Assembly: GCF_000430625.1 (NCBI RefSeq)
Contig: NZ_AUMJ01000009.1
Span: 136,487 to 200,486, forward strand
Length of the DNA stretch: 64,000 bases
DNA from: Aneurinibacillus terranovensis DSM 18919
GTDB taxonomy: Bacteria; Bacillota; Bacilli; Aneurinibacillales; Aneurinibacillaceae
Reading direction: 5' to 3'
Below, piece by piece: positions 1 through 9,844 of the stretch (positions within the stretch are counted from its first letter, which is position 1; each line of letters begins with the position of its first letter). Made by a program: the position numbers and the translations under genes. The notes beneath the pieces were generated by a model. It searched no databases, was not told where the DNA came from, and saw only the letters and a program-made list of their open reading frames with translations.

Positions 1-1631
1 TTTAAGCCAATAACCGCTGCGTGGGAAGTGAGGCCTCCCTCTTCAACAATAAGTGCGCTCGCTTTCTCAATTAATGGCATCATTTCTTTGTCCGTGCCCG
101 CAGCGACAAGAATATAGCCAGGCTCTAAGTCCTGTGGAATTTCCTTTGCTCCACGCACAACCACGATACGGCCTGTCACGTTCTTTTGTCCGATTCCCTG
201 TCCTCTCGCTACCACTTCGCCGACTATGTGCGCTTTAAGAATATTGGTAGTGCCTGTTTCACGAACAGGGACACCGGCGGTTATAATCACGAGTTCCCCG
301 CGTTTTACAATGCCGGATTTAACGGCGGTACGGACCGCAATGTCAAGCATTTCGTCCGTCGTTTCAGCCGGTTCGGCAATCAGCGGCAGAACCCCCCATA
401 CTAACGCCAATTTACGGCAAACATGCGGGTGTGGCGTGACGGCAACAATCGGTGATTTCGGGCGGAATTTGGAAACCATTCTCGCCGTATGGCCGCTTTC
501 GGTGGACGTAATGATCGCTGAAGCATCTAAATCATAAGCCACATTGGCAACCGCCTGGCTCAATGCATCCGGAATCGTTGTTTGCCTTTTTGTTGATTCG
601 CTGTGCAGAATTTCATGGTACGATAAAGCCGCTTCCGTTGTCTTAGCGATGCGGTCCATCGTTAAAACGGCTTGAACCGGATATTTACCGGCTGCTGTTT
701 CACCGGAAAGCATAATCGCGTCCGAACCATCAAAAATGGCATTGGCTACATCGCTCGCTTCTGCACGGGTAGGGCGCGGGTTGCGCTGCATAGAGTCAAG
801 CATCTGGGTAGCTGTAATGACCGGTTTGCCTGCCTGATTACATTTACGAATCATATCTTTTTGGACAAGCGGGACTTCTTCCGCCGGGATTTCTACCCCT
901 AAATCACCGCGCGCCACCATCAAACCGTCGGAAACAGCAAGAATTTCATCCAGATTATGAACCCCTTCCTGGTTTTCGATTTTAGAAATAATCATAATGT
1001 CAGCATTATGCTGTTCCAGAATCTGACGAATTTCAAACACGTCTTCCGGTTTCCGCACAAAAGAAGCCGCGATAAAATCTACGCCTTGCTGAATGCCGAA
1101 TTCGATATCCTTTGCGTCTTTTTCCGTAATCCCCGGCAGCCCGATTTCCACGCCGGGAACATTTACACCTTTCCGATCTTTCAACGGCCCACCGTTGCGA
1201 ATGCGGCAGTGAATGTCCGTTCCTTCCACCTTTTCCACGGTCAGTCCAATCAGTCCGTCATCAATTAAAATTGTACTTCCCGGCGTAACATCGTTGGGAA
1301 GCCCTTCATATGTAATGGAAACTCGTTTTTCGTTTCCTTTTATTTCTTCTGTTGTTAAAATAATAGCGTCTCCCTCTTTGAGTTGAACGACATCACACTC
1401 CAATAGGCCGGTGCGAATCTCCGGCCCTTTCGTATCAAGAAGAATTGCTACATTTTTACCGAGTTCTTCAGCAGCTTGGCGAATGGTTGCGATACGCGCC
1501 TTGTGCTCTTCATGGGTTCCATGCGAAAAATTAAGCCGGGCCACATTCATTCCCGCTTCCATGAGTGCTTTTAACGTTTCGAGGGATTCACTTGCAGGAC
1601 CAATAGTACAAACGATCTTTGTATTTCGCAT
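1..1631 (-). CDS. pyk: Pyruvate kinase (3' end cut by the window)
   Basis: Converts phosphoenolpyruvate and ADP to pyruvate and ATP in the cytoplasm. About 543 codons are visible and the C-terminus runs off the window edge. The N-terminal barrel shows ARLNFSHG near residue 31, [10 protein letters not shown] at 66-75, the catalytic-lysine segment IISKIEN near 215, the metal/substrate loop [12 protein letters not shown] at 238-249 and [10 protein letters not shown] at 272-281. The last visible part ([14 protein letters not shown]) belongs to the extra PEP-utiliser-like C-terminal domain typical of Bacillus-type pyruvate kinases. The ATG is preceded by AGGAGG, which overlaps the accA stop codon, so pyk is the distal gene of the accD-accA-pyk string. 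The usual pfkA between accA and pyk is absent. Confidence 0.97.
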   Translation of the reverse strand, partial: MRNTKIVCTIGPASESLETLKALMEAGMNVARLNFSHGTHEEHKARIATIRQAAEELGKNVAILLDTKGPEIRTGLLECDVVQLKEGDAIILTTEEIKGNEKRVSITYEGLPNDVTPGSTILIDDGLIGLTVEKVEGTDIHCRIRNGGPLKDRKGVNVPGVEIGLPGITEKDAKDIEFGIQQGVDFIAASFVRKPEDVFEIRQILEQHNADIMIISKIENQEGVHNLDEILAVSDGLMVARGDLGVEIPAEEVPLVQKDMIRKCNQAGKPVITATQMLDSMQRNPRPTRAEASDVANAIFDGSDAIMLSGETAAGKYPVQAVLTMDRIAKTTEAALSYHEILHSESTKRQTTIPDALSQAVANVAYDLDASAIITSTESGHTARMVSKFRPKSPIVAVTPHPHVCRKLALVWGVLPLIAEPAETTDEMLDIAVRTAVKSGIVKRGELVIITAGVPVRETGTTNILKAHIVGEVVARGQGIGQKNVTGRIVVVRGAKEIPQDLEPGYILVAAGTDKEMMPLIEKASALIVEEGGLTSHAAVIGL

Positions 1632-1641
1632 AATTAGCCTC

Positions 1642-2619
1642 CTAGACGGTTGTTATGGTATTTTCCGTAAACGTTATAAACTTGCCAATTGATTTATATT
1701 TGTTGTATCGGTCAATTACTAATTGCTCACGATCGAGCGTCTGTAATTCCGTTAACTTTTTGGTTAACGATTCACGTAGAAAAGCGCACGTTTGCACGAG
1801 ATTGCGGTGGGCCCCACCCATTGGCTCCGCAACGATTTCGTCAACAATACCGAGCTGATATAAATCATGCGCAGTAATTTTCATAGATTCAGCCGCACGC
1901 TGTGCCTGCGCCGCATCCTTCCAGAGTAAAGCAGCAGCCCCTTCCGGTGAAATAACCGAATAAAAGGCGTTTTCCAGCATGAGAAGCCGGTTGCCTACCC
2001 CCAGCGCAAGCGCACCGCCACTGCCGCCCTCTCCGGTGACAATGGAAATAATGGGCACGCCAAAAGATGCCATTTCACGCAGGTTGCGTGCAATCGCCTC
2101 ACTCTGTCCGCGTTCTTCCGCGGCCTTACCCGGATAAGCACCCGGTGTATTAATAAAGCATACAATCGGCCGGTTAAATTTGTCAGCCTGCTGCATTAAA
2201 CGCAGGGCTTTGCGGTATCCCTCCGGATGCGGCATGCCAAAATTACGGGCAATATTTTCTTTTGTATCTTTCCCTTTTTGATGGCCGATAACCGTCACAG
2301 GCTGCCCGTTAAATTTAGCAATCCCGCCAACAATCGCAGAATCCTCACCAAACAGACGATCTCCGTGCAACTCGATAAAATCTGTAAACAGCTCTTTAAT
2401 AAAATCCAGCGTTGTCGGGCGTTCCGAATGACGCGCCAACTGCACCCGCTGCCACGGTGTCAGGTTGCCGTATATCTCCTGCGCAAGGGCTTTGGCTTTC
2501 GCTTCCAGCTTGACGATCTCATCTGTAAAATCAATGTCTTTTTCCTCGGTGAATTTGCGAAGTTCCTCAATTTTTGCATTGAGTTCAAGGAGTGGTTTTT
2601 CAAATTGTAAGTCCGCCAT
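1642..2619 (-). CDS. accA: Acetyl-CoA carboxylase carboxyltransferase, alpha subunit
   Basis: Alpha half of the carboxyltransferase that moves CO2 from carboxybiotin to acetyl-CoA, giving malonyl-CoA for fatty-acid synthesis. At 325 residues it has the normal length. The crotonase-fold signatures NTPGAYPG (157-164) and [10 protein letters not shown] (196-205), followed by [15 protein letters not shown], are intact. Its ATG shares one base with the accD stop codon (TAATG), so the two subunits are translationally coupled, as expected for a 1:1 complex. The stop codon overlaps the pyk ribosome binding site. Confidence 0.98.
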   Translation of the reverse strand: MADLQFEKPLLELNAKIEELRKFTEEKDIDFTDEIVKLEAKAKALAQEIYGNLTPWQRVQLARHSERPTTLDFIKELFTDFIELHGDRLFGEDSAIVGGIAKFNGQPVTVIGHQKGKDTKENIARNFGMPHPEGYRKALRLMQQADKFNRPIVCFINTPGAYPGKAAEERGQSEAIARNLREMASFGVPIISIVTGEGGSGGALALGVGNRLLMLENAFYSVISPEGAAALLWKDAAQAQRAAESMKITAHDLYQLGIVDEIVAEPMGGAHRNLVQTCAFLRESLTKKLTELQTLDREQLVIDRYNKYKSIGKFITFTENTITTV

Positions 2620-3497
2620 TATTTCACACTCCTTACGGTATGCATATCCAGAACGAGCCCTAGTTGGTCCCTTAATTCTTTGCGGGGGATGACCTTATCC
2701 AGCTGCCCTTTCTTGAATAAAAATTCCGCCGTCTGAAAATCCTCCGGCAATTCCTGGCGAATCGTCTGTTCGATAATACGCCGCCCGGCAAATCCGATCA
2801 ATGCGCCCGGCTCGGCAAAATTATAATCACCAAGCGAGGCAAAGCTGGCAGAAACACCACCGGTTGTAGGATTGGTCATCACGGAAATGTAAAGCCCGCC
2901 GGCCGCATCCAATCTGGCAAGCGCCGCGCTTGTTTTGGCCATCTGCATTAAACTAAGCGCCCCCTCCTGCATGCGCGCCCCCCCGGAAGCAGAATATAAA
3001 AGAAACGGGTATTTTTTTTCAACGGCCCGTTCAATCGCCCTGGTGATTTTTTCGCCGACAACGGAACCCATGCTCCCCATGCGAAACCGTGAGTCCATCA
3101 CACCGATCACGACAGGATACCCTTTAATGGTTCCTTCCCCGGTTACAACCGCCTCAGACAGCCCGGATTTTTCCCGATCCTTATCCAATTTTTCCGCGTA
3201 GTCCGGGAAATTAAGAGGATTTTCCGACAGTAAATCTGTATCATATTCAAAGAAATGACCTTCATCGAGGGTAATAGCGATCCGCTCAAACGCCGTCATT
3301 GGGAAGTGATACCCGCAACCCTGGCACACTTTCAAATTTTTATCCAGTTCTTTTGCGTAAATAATCGTCCCGCACTGACTGCATTTAATCATGAGGCCTT
3401 CCGGGACTTCCTTTTTTTCCGGACGCGGTTCATCGGTTACCTTTCCAGCCGGAATTGTCGCATACTTACGTTTTTTATAAAAAATATCTTTTAACAA
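2619..3497 (-). CDS. accD: Acetyl-CoA carboxylase carboxyltransferase, beta subunit
   Basis: Beta half of the carboxyltransferase. The N-terminal zinc ribbon is complete, with cysteines at 39, 42, 58 and 61 (CSQC...CQGC). The crotonase-like domain shows [10 protein letters not shown] (141-150) and the oxyanion segment GGARMQEG (172-179). The length of 292 residues is normal. It lies first in the accD-accA-pyk string, after the small 61-residue gene, and runs into accA with a one-base overlap. Confidence 0.98.
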   Translation of the reverse strand: MLKDIFYKKRKYATIPAGKVTDEPRPEKKEVPEGLMIKCSQCGTIIYAKELDKNLKVCQGCGYHFPMTAFERIAITLDEGHFFEYDTDLLSENPLNFPDYAEKLDKDREKSGLSEAVVTGEGTIKGYPVVIGVMDSRFRMGSMGSVVGEKITRAIERAVEKKYPFLLYSASGGARMQEGALSLMQMAKTSAALARLDAAGGLYISVMTNPTTGGVSASFASLGDYNFAEPGALIGFAGRRIIEQTIRQELPEDFQTAEFLFKKGQLDKVIPRKELRDQLGLVLDMHTVRSVK

Positions 3498-3512
3498 TAA
3501 ATCGCACCTCTC

Positions 3513-3698
3513 TTAAGGCATCAATGAACGGTTTAATACTTCTTGAACCTCTTCCAGTTCTCCTTCCGGCACAAGAATTTCAAACTGTTTTGATAACCCG
3601 GCCTGACGGATTTTTACAAGAAAACCTTCCGTCGTTAATTTGTCCTGAATTTTTTCGGCAACTTTAGCGCTTGGGGCAATATAGATGACCGTCCACAT
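3513..3698 (-). CDS. Small conserved protein of unknown function upstream of accD
   Basis: A 61-residue acidic/basic protein with the pattern VYIAPS-type strand, amphipathic helix, LVKIRQAG strand, EILVPEGE strand and helix. This resembles the ferredoxin-like DUF2007 family of putative signalling proteins. That assignment is from the pattern alone. The preceding AAGGA lies about 12 bases from the ATG. It ends 15 bases before accD on the same strand, so it is probably cotranscribed with accDA. No catalytic residues can be named. Confidence 0.7.
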   Translation of the reverse strand: MWTVIYIAPSAKVAEKIQDKLTTEGFLVKIRQAGLSKQFEILVPEGELEEVQEVLNRSLMP

Positions 3699-3791
3699 AC
3701 CGGTACACCATCCTTCTCAAAATATCTCTTCCATTTCATATTGTAAGCCTATATGTGAAGGATCACCAATATGAAATTTATGCTGAACGGA

Positions 3792-4472
3792 CTACAAAAC
3801 ACTGCTGTCCAGATGCCGGGACATCCGGGCAACCGCTTTTGCATCATCACCCTCCCGAATCGCGGAAAGAATATCACGGTGTTCTTTTACCACCATTTCC
3901 TCGTCACTGCTTGGGGGCAGGGACCGCTCCCCGGCAGGCCTGGCGTATTCAACGACCGGCACCCAAATGCGGTGTAGCACGGAATTGCGGCTTGAGCGGC
4001 ATATGGCCCGATGAAACAAATAATCTTCTTCATCCGCCGTTTCACCCGTCCGAATCTTCTCTTCCGCTGCCTGAATCAGTCTTTCCATTTCGGTGAAGTG
4101 TTTTTCGGTCGCGCGCTTGCAGGCCAACCGCACGGCATCGATTTCAAGCAGCTTACGCATCTCAATGAGGTCTTTTCGCGTCTTGAAATCTTTTAATACG
4201 TATGCACCGATAATATCGATTAATTGATTCTGGCGGTAATGTTGAATAAACGTGCCTTCCCCTCGCCGGGTCGTGATAAGGCCAAGCAGTTCCAACGAAC
4301 GCAGCGCTTCACGCACAGAGGAACGGCCCACCTGCAGACGATCAGAGAGTTCCCGTTCGGACGGTAATTTATCCCCTGCTTTTAACCCGTCTTCCTTAAT
4401 AATTCTGTTTATTTCCAACAAAATCTCTTCATAAACCTTGCGCTGATGGGGAAGTATACCCACAAAACTCAC
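3792..4472 (-). CDS. FadR-subfamily GntR transcriptional regulator
   Basis: A 226-residue repressor-type regulator. An N-terminal winged helix holds the GntR signature KLPSERELSDRLQVGRSSVR (36-55) and the wing RRGEGTFI. An FCD effector domain covers about 95-222. The four metal/effector ligands usual for FCD domains can be placed at D150, H154, H198 and H220. Family members bind small organic acids. The gene lies downstream of malic enzyme on the same strand, and that enzyme's promoter carries a perfect TGGT-N3-ACCA palindrome (5827-5841), so malic enzyme is the most likely target. The effector is unknown; malate, lactate or pyruvate would fit the context. Confidence 0.9.
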   Translation of the reverse strand: MSFVGILPHQRKVYEEILLEINRIIKEDGLKAGDKLPSERELSDRLQVGRSSVREALRSLELLGLITTRRGEGTFIQHYRQNQLIDIIGAYVLKDFKTRKDLIEMRKLLEIDAVRLACKRATEKHFTEMERLIQAAEEKIRTGETADEEDYLFHRAICRSSRNSVLHRIWVPVVEYARPAGERSLPPSSDEEMVVKEHRDILSAIREGDDAKAVARMSRHLDSSVL

Positions 4473-4488
4473 CTCTGCCCGTTTCCGT

Positions 4489-4540
4489 TAACCCAGCTAA
4501 TTCCAAGCCGCAAGCATTGCCACTAGCCTTAGCTGCGTTT
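4489..4540 (+). repeat. Short GGCTA...TAGCC intergenic repeat, copy S1
   Basis: One of four roughly 55-bp copies in the window (others at 33114, 41244 and 45667). This one has CCAGCTAATTCCAAGCCGCA, a variable middle, then ACTAGCCTTAGCTGCG. Inverted CTA/TAG arms and the TTAGCTGC tail match the other copies. It fills most of the gap between malic enzyme and the GntR gene. Confidence 0.6.
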
Positions 4541-4554
4541 ATCGCAATTTCCTG

Positions 4555-5784
4555 TTAAACACGCAAACCGTCAAGTACGGTTTGCCGGAGTGTGTCGGGA
4601 TGTATTTTTTTTCTCGCAACACCCGTTTTTATTGCAGCTTCAGCAACGGCACCGGCCACGTTGGGTGCTACTCTCCGGTCAAAAGGAGAAGGGATAATAT
4701 AGTCCGGAGAAATTTCATCTTCGCTGATGAGTTCCGCAATAGCATGAACGGCCGCCAATTTCATCTCTTCATTGATTTCAGTAGCCATAACGGCCAGTGC
4801 TCCGCGAAAAATACCAGGAAACGCGAGAACGTTATTCACCTGATTAGGAAAATCGGAACGTCCGGTTCCAATGACAGCGGCCCCGGCTTCTTTGGCATCT
4901 TTCGGCATAATCTCCGGATCGGGATTTGCCATAGCAAAAATAATAGGATTTTCATTCATAGTCCCGATCATTTCCGCAGTGAGAGCCCCTGCTGCCGAAA
5001 CCCCGATAAAAACATCTGCTCCCTTTACTACCTCAGGCAGTGTGCCTTCTGTATTATTTCGATTAGTGATCTTTGCAATGGCATCTTTGGTTGAATTCAT
5101 TCCATGGGAGCGCCCTTCATAAATCGCGCCCTTCGTGTCACACATGATGACATCTTTCACACCCATGCGAAGTAAAAGTTTACAAATCGCAATTCCAGCC
5201 GCTCCTGCTCCGTTTGCGACAACAGAAATATCCCGCATATTTTTCCCGACAATTTTTAAAGCATTCAGCAAACCCGCCACCGTTACAATGGCCGTGCCAT
5301 GCTGGTCATCATGAAACACCGGTATGGTAAGTTCTTTTTTTAGCCGTTCTTCGATTTCAAAACAATTCGGGGCTGCAATATCTTCGAGGTTAATTCCACC
5401 GAATGTAGGCTCCAGGTACTTAACCGTTTGAATAATTTCTTCCGGGTTCTGTGTGTTCAAGCAAATAGGGAAAGCATCAACACCGGCAAAAGACTTAAAA
5501 AGAATCGCCTTGCCTTCCATAACAGGAAGAGCGCCTTGAGGGCCGATATTACCAAGGCCAAGCACTGCCGAACCATCAGAAACAATGGCTACCATATTTC
5601 CTTTAGAAGTATAGTCATACACTTTTTCCGGAGATTCAAAAATGTCTTTGCATGGCTCTGCAACGCCGGGCGAATAAGCAAGGCTTAAATCCTTCGCTGT
5701 ACTTACCGGCACCTTTGAATGCACGCTAATTTTTCCTTGGTGATCCTGGTGTAGTTTTATCGCCTCTTCCCGCAATCTTGACAC
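4555..5784 (-). CDS. ytsJ: NAD(P)-dependent malic enzyme (YtsJ type)
   Basis: Oxidatively decarboxylates malate to pyruvate. I place the start at a GTG (5784), because GGAG sits 8 bases upstream of it; the longer in-frame GTG at 5793 overlaps that GGAG. This gives 409 residues, normal for the bacterial short malic enzymes. Motifs include LSLAYSPGVAEPC with the catalytic tyrosine, GKAILFKSFAGVDAFP with the catalytic lysine, the metal-binding FHDDQHGTA and the Rossmann loop ANGAGAAGIA. Transcription starts from a clear sigma-A promoter that overlaps a FadR-type operator. The regulator gene lies immediately downstream, separated by repeat S1. Confidence 0.95.
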   Translation of the reverse strand: MSRLREEAIKLHQDHQGKISVHSKVPVSTAKDLSLAYSPGVAEPCKDIFESPEKVYDYTSKGNMVAIVSDGSAVLGLGNIGPQGALPVMEGKAILFKSFAGVDAFPICLNTQNPEEIIQTVKYLEPTFGGINLEDIAAPNCFEIEERLKKELTIPVFHDDQHGTAIVTVAGLLNALKIVGKNMRDISVVANGAGAAGIAICKLLLRMGVKDVIMCDTKGAIYEGRSHGMNSTKDAIAKITNRNNTEGTLPEVVKGADVFIGVSAAGALTAEMIGTMNENPIIFAMANPDPEIMPKDAKEAGAAVIGTGRSDFPNQVNNVLAFPGIFRGALAVMATEINEEMKLAAVHAIAELISEDEISPDYIIPSPFDRRVAPNVAGAVAEAAIKTGVARKKIHPDTLRQTVLDGLRV

Positions 5785-5826
5785 ACATACCACTCCTTTT
5801 TCTATGTCCCATTAAGTAACTTCTTC

Positions 5827-5882
5827 AGTGGTCTGACCACTTATTTATTGTTCCATTATACCAAATTCTCTTATTCTGTAAA
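5827..5882 (-). promoter_or_regulatory. Malic-enzyme promoter with FadR-type operator
   Basis: Read on the minus strand there is TTTACA (5882-5877), a 17-base spacer and TATAAT (5859-5854). About 12 bases beyond the -10 comes the perfect 15-bp palindrome AGTGGT-CTG-ACCACT (5827-5841). TGGT-N3-ACCA is the half-site pattern of FadR/PdhR-like GntR repressors. Its position just past the expected start point would suit repression. Confidence 0.7.
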
Positions 5883-5906
5883 CGGAGACAAGGTAGAAAA
5901 AGCGCC

Positions 5907-8900
5907 TTACAGCAACTTTTCTACCTTGTTTTTAACAATTATCCGGCCCGCACCTACAATTTTCTCAATATTTTTTATTAATTCCTCTGTTGGGTGAATC
6001 GCATACTCTTTCGATAGCTGTACCGGCTGCTTTTTAGCGGCATAATAGAGCACAACGGGACTTGTTCCCTTGTTTTTTACAAGGACATTTTTCAGGCGCG
6101 TCAACCGGTCCGTATCCTCCTCCACATTTTTTTCTACTTTAATGTACACCACCTGGGATAAAGCGGCTGCGGGTGGACGAGCGCACTCGCTTTCTTTGGC
6201 ATCTGTTATATGATTGGCGATAAATTTGATTCCTCCTTCCGTGTGCCCCTGTTTGTCAATCTTTCCTTCCATTACGAGTACGCGGTCTTTTTTCAGGAGA
6301 TGGGCGTATTTTTCATACACCCGCGGAAAAATGACTACTTCAACCTGGGCATGCTTATCTTCTAACGTTAAAAAAGCCATGGAATCGCCCTTTTTTGTTG
6401 TAATTCGTTTACACTGCACGACCATCCCGGCAATCGACACGCTTTCGTTTTCTTTTTCGCCCAGACGGTGAACGGGAGTCAACGACGGATGATCGAAAAG
6501 CTTATCAAACTCTTCCAGAGGATGTCCTGATAGGTATAACCCGAGAAATTCCTTTTCCTGTTCGAGCATTTCCTTTGGCGAAAATGCTTTGGTTGCAAGC
6601 GGCAGTTCAGGACGCTCGATTTTATTTGCGTCAGCACGGAAGAGAACCATTTGGCTCGCTTCTCTCTCCTTACGCAGGCGGCTGCTCCATTCAATCACCT
6701 CTTCCAGTGCCTCCAGAAGAGCAGCCCGATGTCCAGGCAGCGAATCCATCGCACCGCACAAAATGAGAGCTTCCAACACCCTCCTGTTGCATATGCGGGG
6801 ATCTGTGCGAAGGCAAACATCGTGCAGGTCGACAAACGCTCCCTGTTTTCGCTCATCGATAAGATGCCTTATCGCCTGAACACCAACGTTTTTAACCGCC
6901 GCCAGCCCAACGCGCAGCGCACCGTTGTCAATCGTAAACACCATGTCGCTGTGATTGATATCCGGTGGGAGTACCAGAATGGATTTGCGCTTGCATTCCT
7001 CAATATATTCCGCCACCTTCGCGGTGTTTCCCATGACCATTGTTAAAAGGGCAGCCATAAAAGGAAGCGGGTAATTTGCTTTTAAATACGCCGTCTGATA
7101 CGCGATAAGCGCATAGGCGGCACTATGGCTGCGGTTAAATCCATAATCGGCGAAACGCACGATCCAATCATACAGTTGATTGGCCAGGCCGCTATCATGT
7201 CCCTGTGCGAGACAGCCAGCAACAAATCGTTCCCTTTGCTCCTGCAGTAATTCTTTTTTCTTCTTCGAAACGGCCCGCCGCAGAATATCCGCCTCCCCAA
7301 GGGTAAAACCGGCAACGCTTGACGCGATTTGCATAATTTGTTCCTGATAAAGAATAAAACCGTACGTATCCTGAAGGATAGGCTTCAACGCCGGATGCAA
7401 ATAGGTTACTTCATGCTTCCCGTGCTTGGCTGCCGCGAAATCAGGGATAAATTCCATCGGACCCGGACGGAAAAGCGCAAGTACGGCGACAATGTCTTCA
7501 AAAACAGAGGGCCTGACTTCGCGCAGCACCCGCCGCATCCCCCCGGACTCCAACTGGAATACTCCAGCTGTATCCGCTTCGGCAAGCAACCGGTAGGACG
7601 CTTCGTCATCAAGCGGAATCCGAGCCAAGTCCGGAGCCTGTCCCTCATGTTCCCGGATAAAGGAAACCGCATTTTCCAAAAGTGTTAAATTCCGCAGACC
7701 GAGAAAATCCATTTTTAACAGGCCGATTTCTTCTAACTGCTCCATCGCGTATTGGGTAAGCGCATGGCCTTCATGCCCTTCCTGAAGCGGCACATACTCT
7801 GTAAGAGGCTCCCGGGATATCACCACACCCGCGGCATGCGTCGACGCGTGGCGGGGCATTCCTTCTACCGCCTGAGCCAGCATAAACAACCTATGGGTCT
7901 GAGAGTTCTCTTCCATCGCCTGCTTGAGCTGTGCATTTCTCTGCAGCGCCTTGTCAAGCGTCATGCCAGGTTCAGCCGGAATCAGTTTGGCAATCCGGTC
8001 TACTGTACCCGGTGCCATATTGAGTACACGGCCCACATCGCGAATCGCCGCACGCGCCGCCATCGTTCCGAACGTAATAATCTGGGCCACCCGATCCGGA
8101 CCGTACTTCTCCACTACATACCGGATAACCTCGTCCCGCCTGTCATAGCTGAAGTCTACATCAATATCAGGCATGCTGACCCGCTCCGGATTAAGAAACC
8201 GCTCGAACAGCAGCTTGTATTTTACCGGATCAATATTTGTAATTCGCAATGTATACGCCACAAGGCTGCCTGCTGCCGAACCCCGCCCGGGCCCTACCGC
8301 GATCCCGTTCTCCCGGGCATAACGAATAAAATCCCATACAATTAGAAAATAATCGGAAAATCCCATTTGCTTAATAACGCTGAGCTCATAATCCAGCCTT
8401 TCCCGGGTACTTTCCGGCACATCCCCTCCATAACGTTCCAGCAGTCCTTCATAACACAGCTTCTTTAAATACGCATCGGCTGTCGTCCCCTCATGAATCG
8501 GGAACTGCGGCAGAATATGCCTTCCAAGGGGGATTTGTACATCGCATCGGTTACCAATACGTTCCGTGTTTTCGATTGCTTCCGGAAGAAACACAAACCG
8601 GTCGCTCATTTCAGCCGCAGACTTCAGGTAGTATTCATCTGTTTCAATTTTCAGGGTTCTGGCTTCATCCAGCGTTTTTCCCTGCCCGATGCACTGAAGT
8701 ACCTGATATATAGTATAGTCTTCTCTGTCGATGTAACGGACACTGTTTGTCGCCACCAGAGGAAGATCCATCTCTCTCCCGAGGGCAACGGTGCGCGTAT
8801 TTAACTGCTTCTGTTCTGCCAAGTTATGCTCCTGAAGCTCCAGAAAAAAGCAATCCTTTCCGTATACTTCCTGGTAAAACCGAGCAGCTTGCTTCGCTTC

Positions 8901-9359
8901 TTCTATCCTATCGTGAAGCAGCAAATAGCCGATTTCGCCATCGCCGGCCCCGCTGAGCGCGATGAGTCCGTCCGAATACCTCCGTAAAATTTCCTTCGTA
9001 ACACGCGGCTTATAATGCAGGCCTTCCAGATGAGCAATAGAAGTGAGCCGCAGGAGGTTTCGGTACCCCTCCAAATTTTCCGCCAGCAAAACAAGCTGGT
9101 AGACCGGCTCTTCATGAGCCGGCAGACGGTCGCTGAGAGAAACGTTCGTTACATATACTTCCATGCCCAGAATCGGCCGAATTCCTTCGTCCAAACATGC
9201 TTTGTAAAAAGGGATCGCCCCGTACATCACCGCCCGATCCGTCAGGGCCAGCGCGGTCATCCCGAGTTCCTTGGCCTTTTTTATGAGCAGTTCGATGCGA
9301 ACTGCGCTGTCAAGCAGGCTGTATTCACTATGTACACGAAGATGAGCAAACGTAGCCAT
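5907..9359 (-). CDS. dnaE: DNA polymerase III alpha subunit, DnaE type
   Basis: Replicative C-family polymerase; in low-GC Gram-positives DnaE works alongside PolC, extending primers on the lagging strand. At 1150 residues it is near the usual size. Domains in order: PHP domain from the N-terminus (VHSEYSLLDSAV at about 9-20); palm with GPGRGSAAGS at 356-365 and the catalytic aspartates in MPDIDVDF (398 and 400); helix-hairpin-helix region; and a C-terminal OB fold around VSIAGMVVQCKRITT. It lacks the inserted exonuclease domain of PolC. It is divergent from ytrH, as in Bacillus. Confidence 0.97.
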   Translation of the reverse strand: MATFAHLRVHSEYSLLDSAVRIELLIKKAKELGMTALALTDRAVMYGAIPFYKACLDEGIRPILGMEVYVTNVSLSDRLPAHEEPVYQLVLLAENLEGYRNLLRLTSIAHLEGLHYKPRVTKEILRRYSDGLIALSGAGDGEIGYLLLHDRIEEAKQAARFYQEVYGKDCFFLELQEHNLAEQKQLNTRTVALGREMDLPLVATNSVRYIDREDYTIYQVLQCIGQGKTLDEARTLKIETDEYYLKSAAEMSDRFVFLPEAIENTERIGNRCDVQIPLGRHILPQFPIHEGTTADAYLKKLCYEGLLERYGGDVPESTRERLDYELSVIKQMGFSDYFLIVWDFIRYARENGIAVGPGRGSAAGSLVAYTLRITNIDPVKYKLLFERFLNPERVSMPDIDVDFSYDRRDEVIRYVVEKYGPDRVAQIITFGTMAARAAIRDVGRVLNMAPGTVDRIAKLIPAEPGMTLDKALQRNAQLKQAMEENSQTHRLFMLAQAVEGMPRHASTHAAGVVISREPLTEYVPLQEGHEGHALTQYAMEQLEEIGLLKMDFLGLRNLTLLENAVSFIREHEGQAPDLARIPLDDEASYRLLAEADTAGVFQLESGGMRRVLREVRPSVFEDIVAVLALFRPGPMEFIPDFAAAKHGKHEVTYLHPALKPILQDTYGFILYQEQIMQIASSVAGFTLGEADILRRAVSKKKKELLQEQRERFVAGCLAQGHDSGLANQLYDWIVRFADYGFNRSHSAAYALIAYQTAYLKANYPLPFMAALLTMVMGNTAKVAEYIEECKRKSILVLPPDINHSDMVFTIDNGALRVGLAAVKNVGVQAIRHLIDERKQGAFVDLHDVCLRTDPRICNRRVLEALILCGAMDSLPGHRAALLEALEEVIEWSSRLRKEREASQMVLFRADANKIERPELPLATKAFSPKEMLEQEKEFLGLYLSGHPLEEFDKLFDHPSLTPVHRLGEKENESVSIAGMVVQCKRITTKKGDSMAFLTLEDKHAQVEVVIFPRVYEKYAHLLKKDRVLVMEGKIDKQGHTEGGIKFIANHITDAKESECARPPAAALSQVVYIKVEKNVEEDTDRLTRLKNVLVKNKGTSPVVLYYAAKKQPVQLSKEYAIHPTEELIKNIEKIVGAGRIIVKNKVEKLL

Positions 9360-9438
9360 CCTCCGCCCTCCTCGCTTTCTTCATTATCCTTCTTTATATT
9401 ATACGATATAAATCAATATAGAAACATATGTTTGCGTT

Positions 9439-9467
9439 TCATATTTCCCCAGCCTGTTCCATACATA
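9439..9467 (+). promoter_or_regulatory. Candidate sigma-E promoter for ytrHI
   Basis: TCATATT, a 14-base spacer, then CATACATA. These agree closely with the mother-cell sigma-E elements (about KMATATT and CATACANT at 14-15 spacing). It is 36 bases upstream of the ytrH start, and ytrH/ytrI are sigma-E regulon members in B. subtilis. Confidence 0.6.
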
Positions 9468-9502
9468 TGAAGCATATGAACCGTATAGAAAAGAGGGAAT
9501 TT

Positions 9503-9844
9503 ATGGGTTATCTAGCAATTATAAAGCTAATTAGCGATGTTACAACCAACTTTTTCGTTGCATTTGGCATTGTCCTTGGCGGGTCGGTGCTCGGCGGGTT
9601 TGCGGCGTTTCTCATCCATAAACCGCCGCTTAATACGATGTTAAATTTATCGACTCATTTAAAAATATGGGGGCTTGTGGGGGCGCTTGGAGGAACGTTT
9701 GATTCCTTTATGCAGATTGAACGCGTTTTTGAAGAAGGGAATATCTCCCCTATTATTAAGCAAATTATATGGATTATCAGCGCGTTTGTCGGGGCTCATA
9801 CGAGTACATTGCTGATTAAATGGTTCGTGCAGGGGGAAACGTAA
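9503..9844 (+). CDS. ytrH: Sporulation membrane protein YtrH
   Basis: A 113-residue integral membrane protein that in B. subtilis is made in the mother cell and helps spore cortex formation. The start is taken at ATG 9503, behind AGAGGG; upstream in-frame ATGs have no ribosome site and overlap the sigma-E promoter. Three hydrophobic segments are visible: about 13-36 (FFVAFGIVLGGSVLGGFAAF), about 49-64 (WGLVGALGGTFDSF) and about 85-106. ytrI starts at the very next base after its stop. Confidence 0.9.
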   Translation: MGYLAIIKLISDVTTNFFVAFGIVLGGSVLGGFAAFLIHKPPLNTMLNLSTHLKIWGLVGALGGTFDSFMQIERVFEEGNISPIIKQIIWIISAFVGAHTSTLLIKWFVQGET

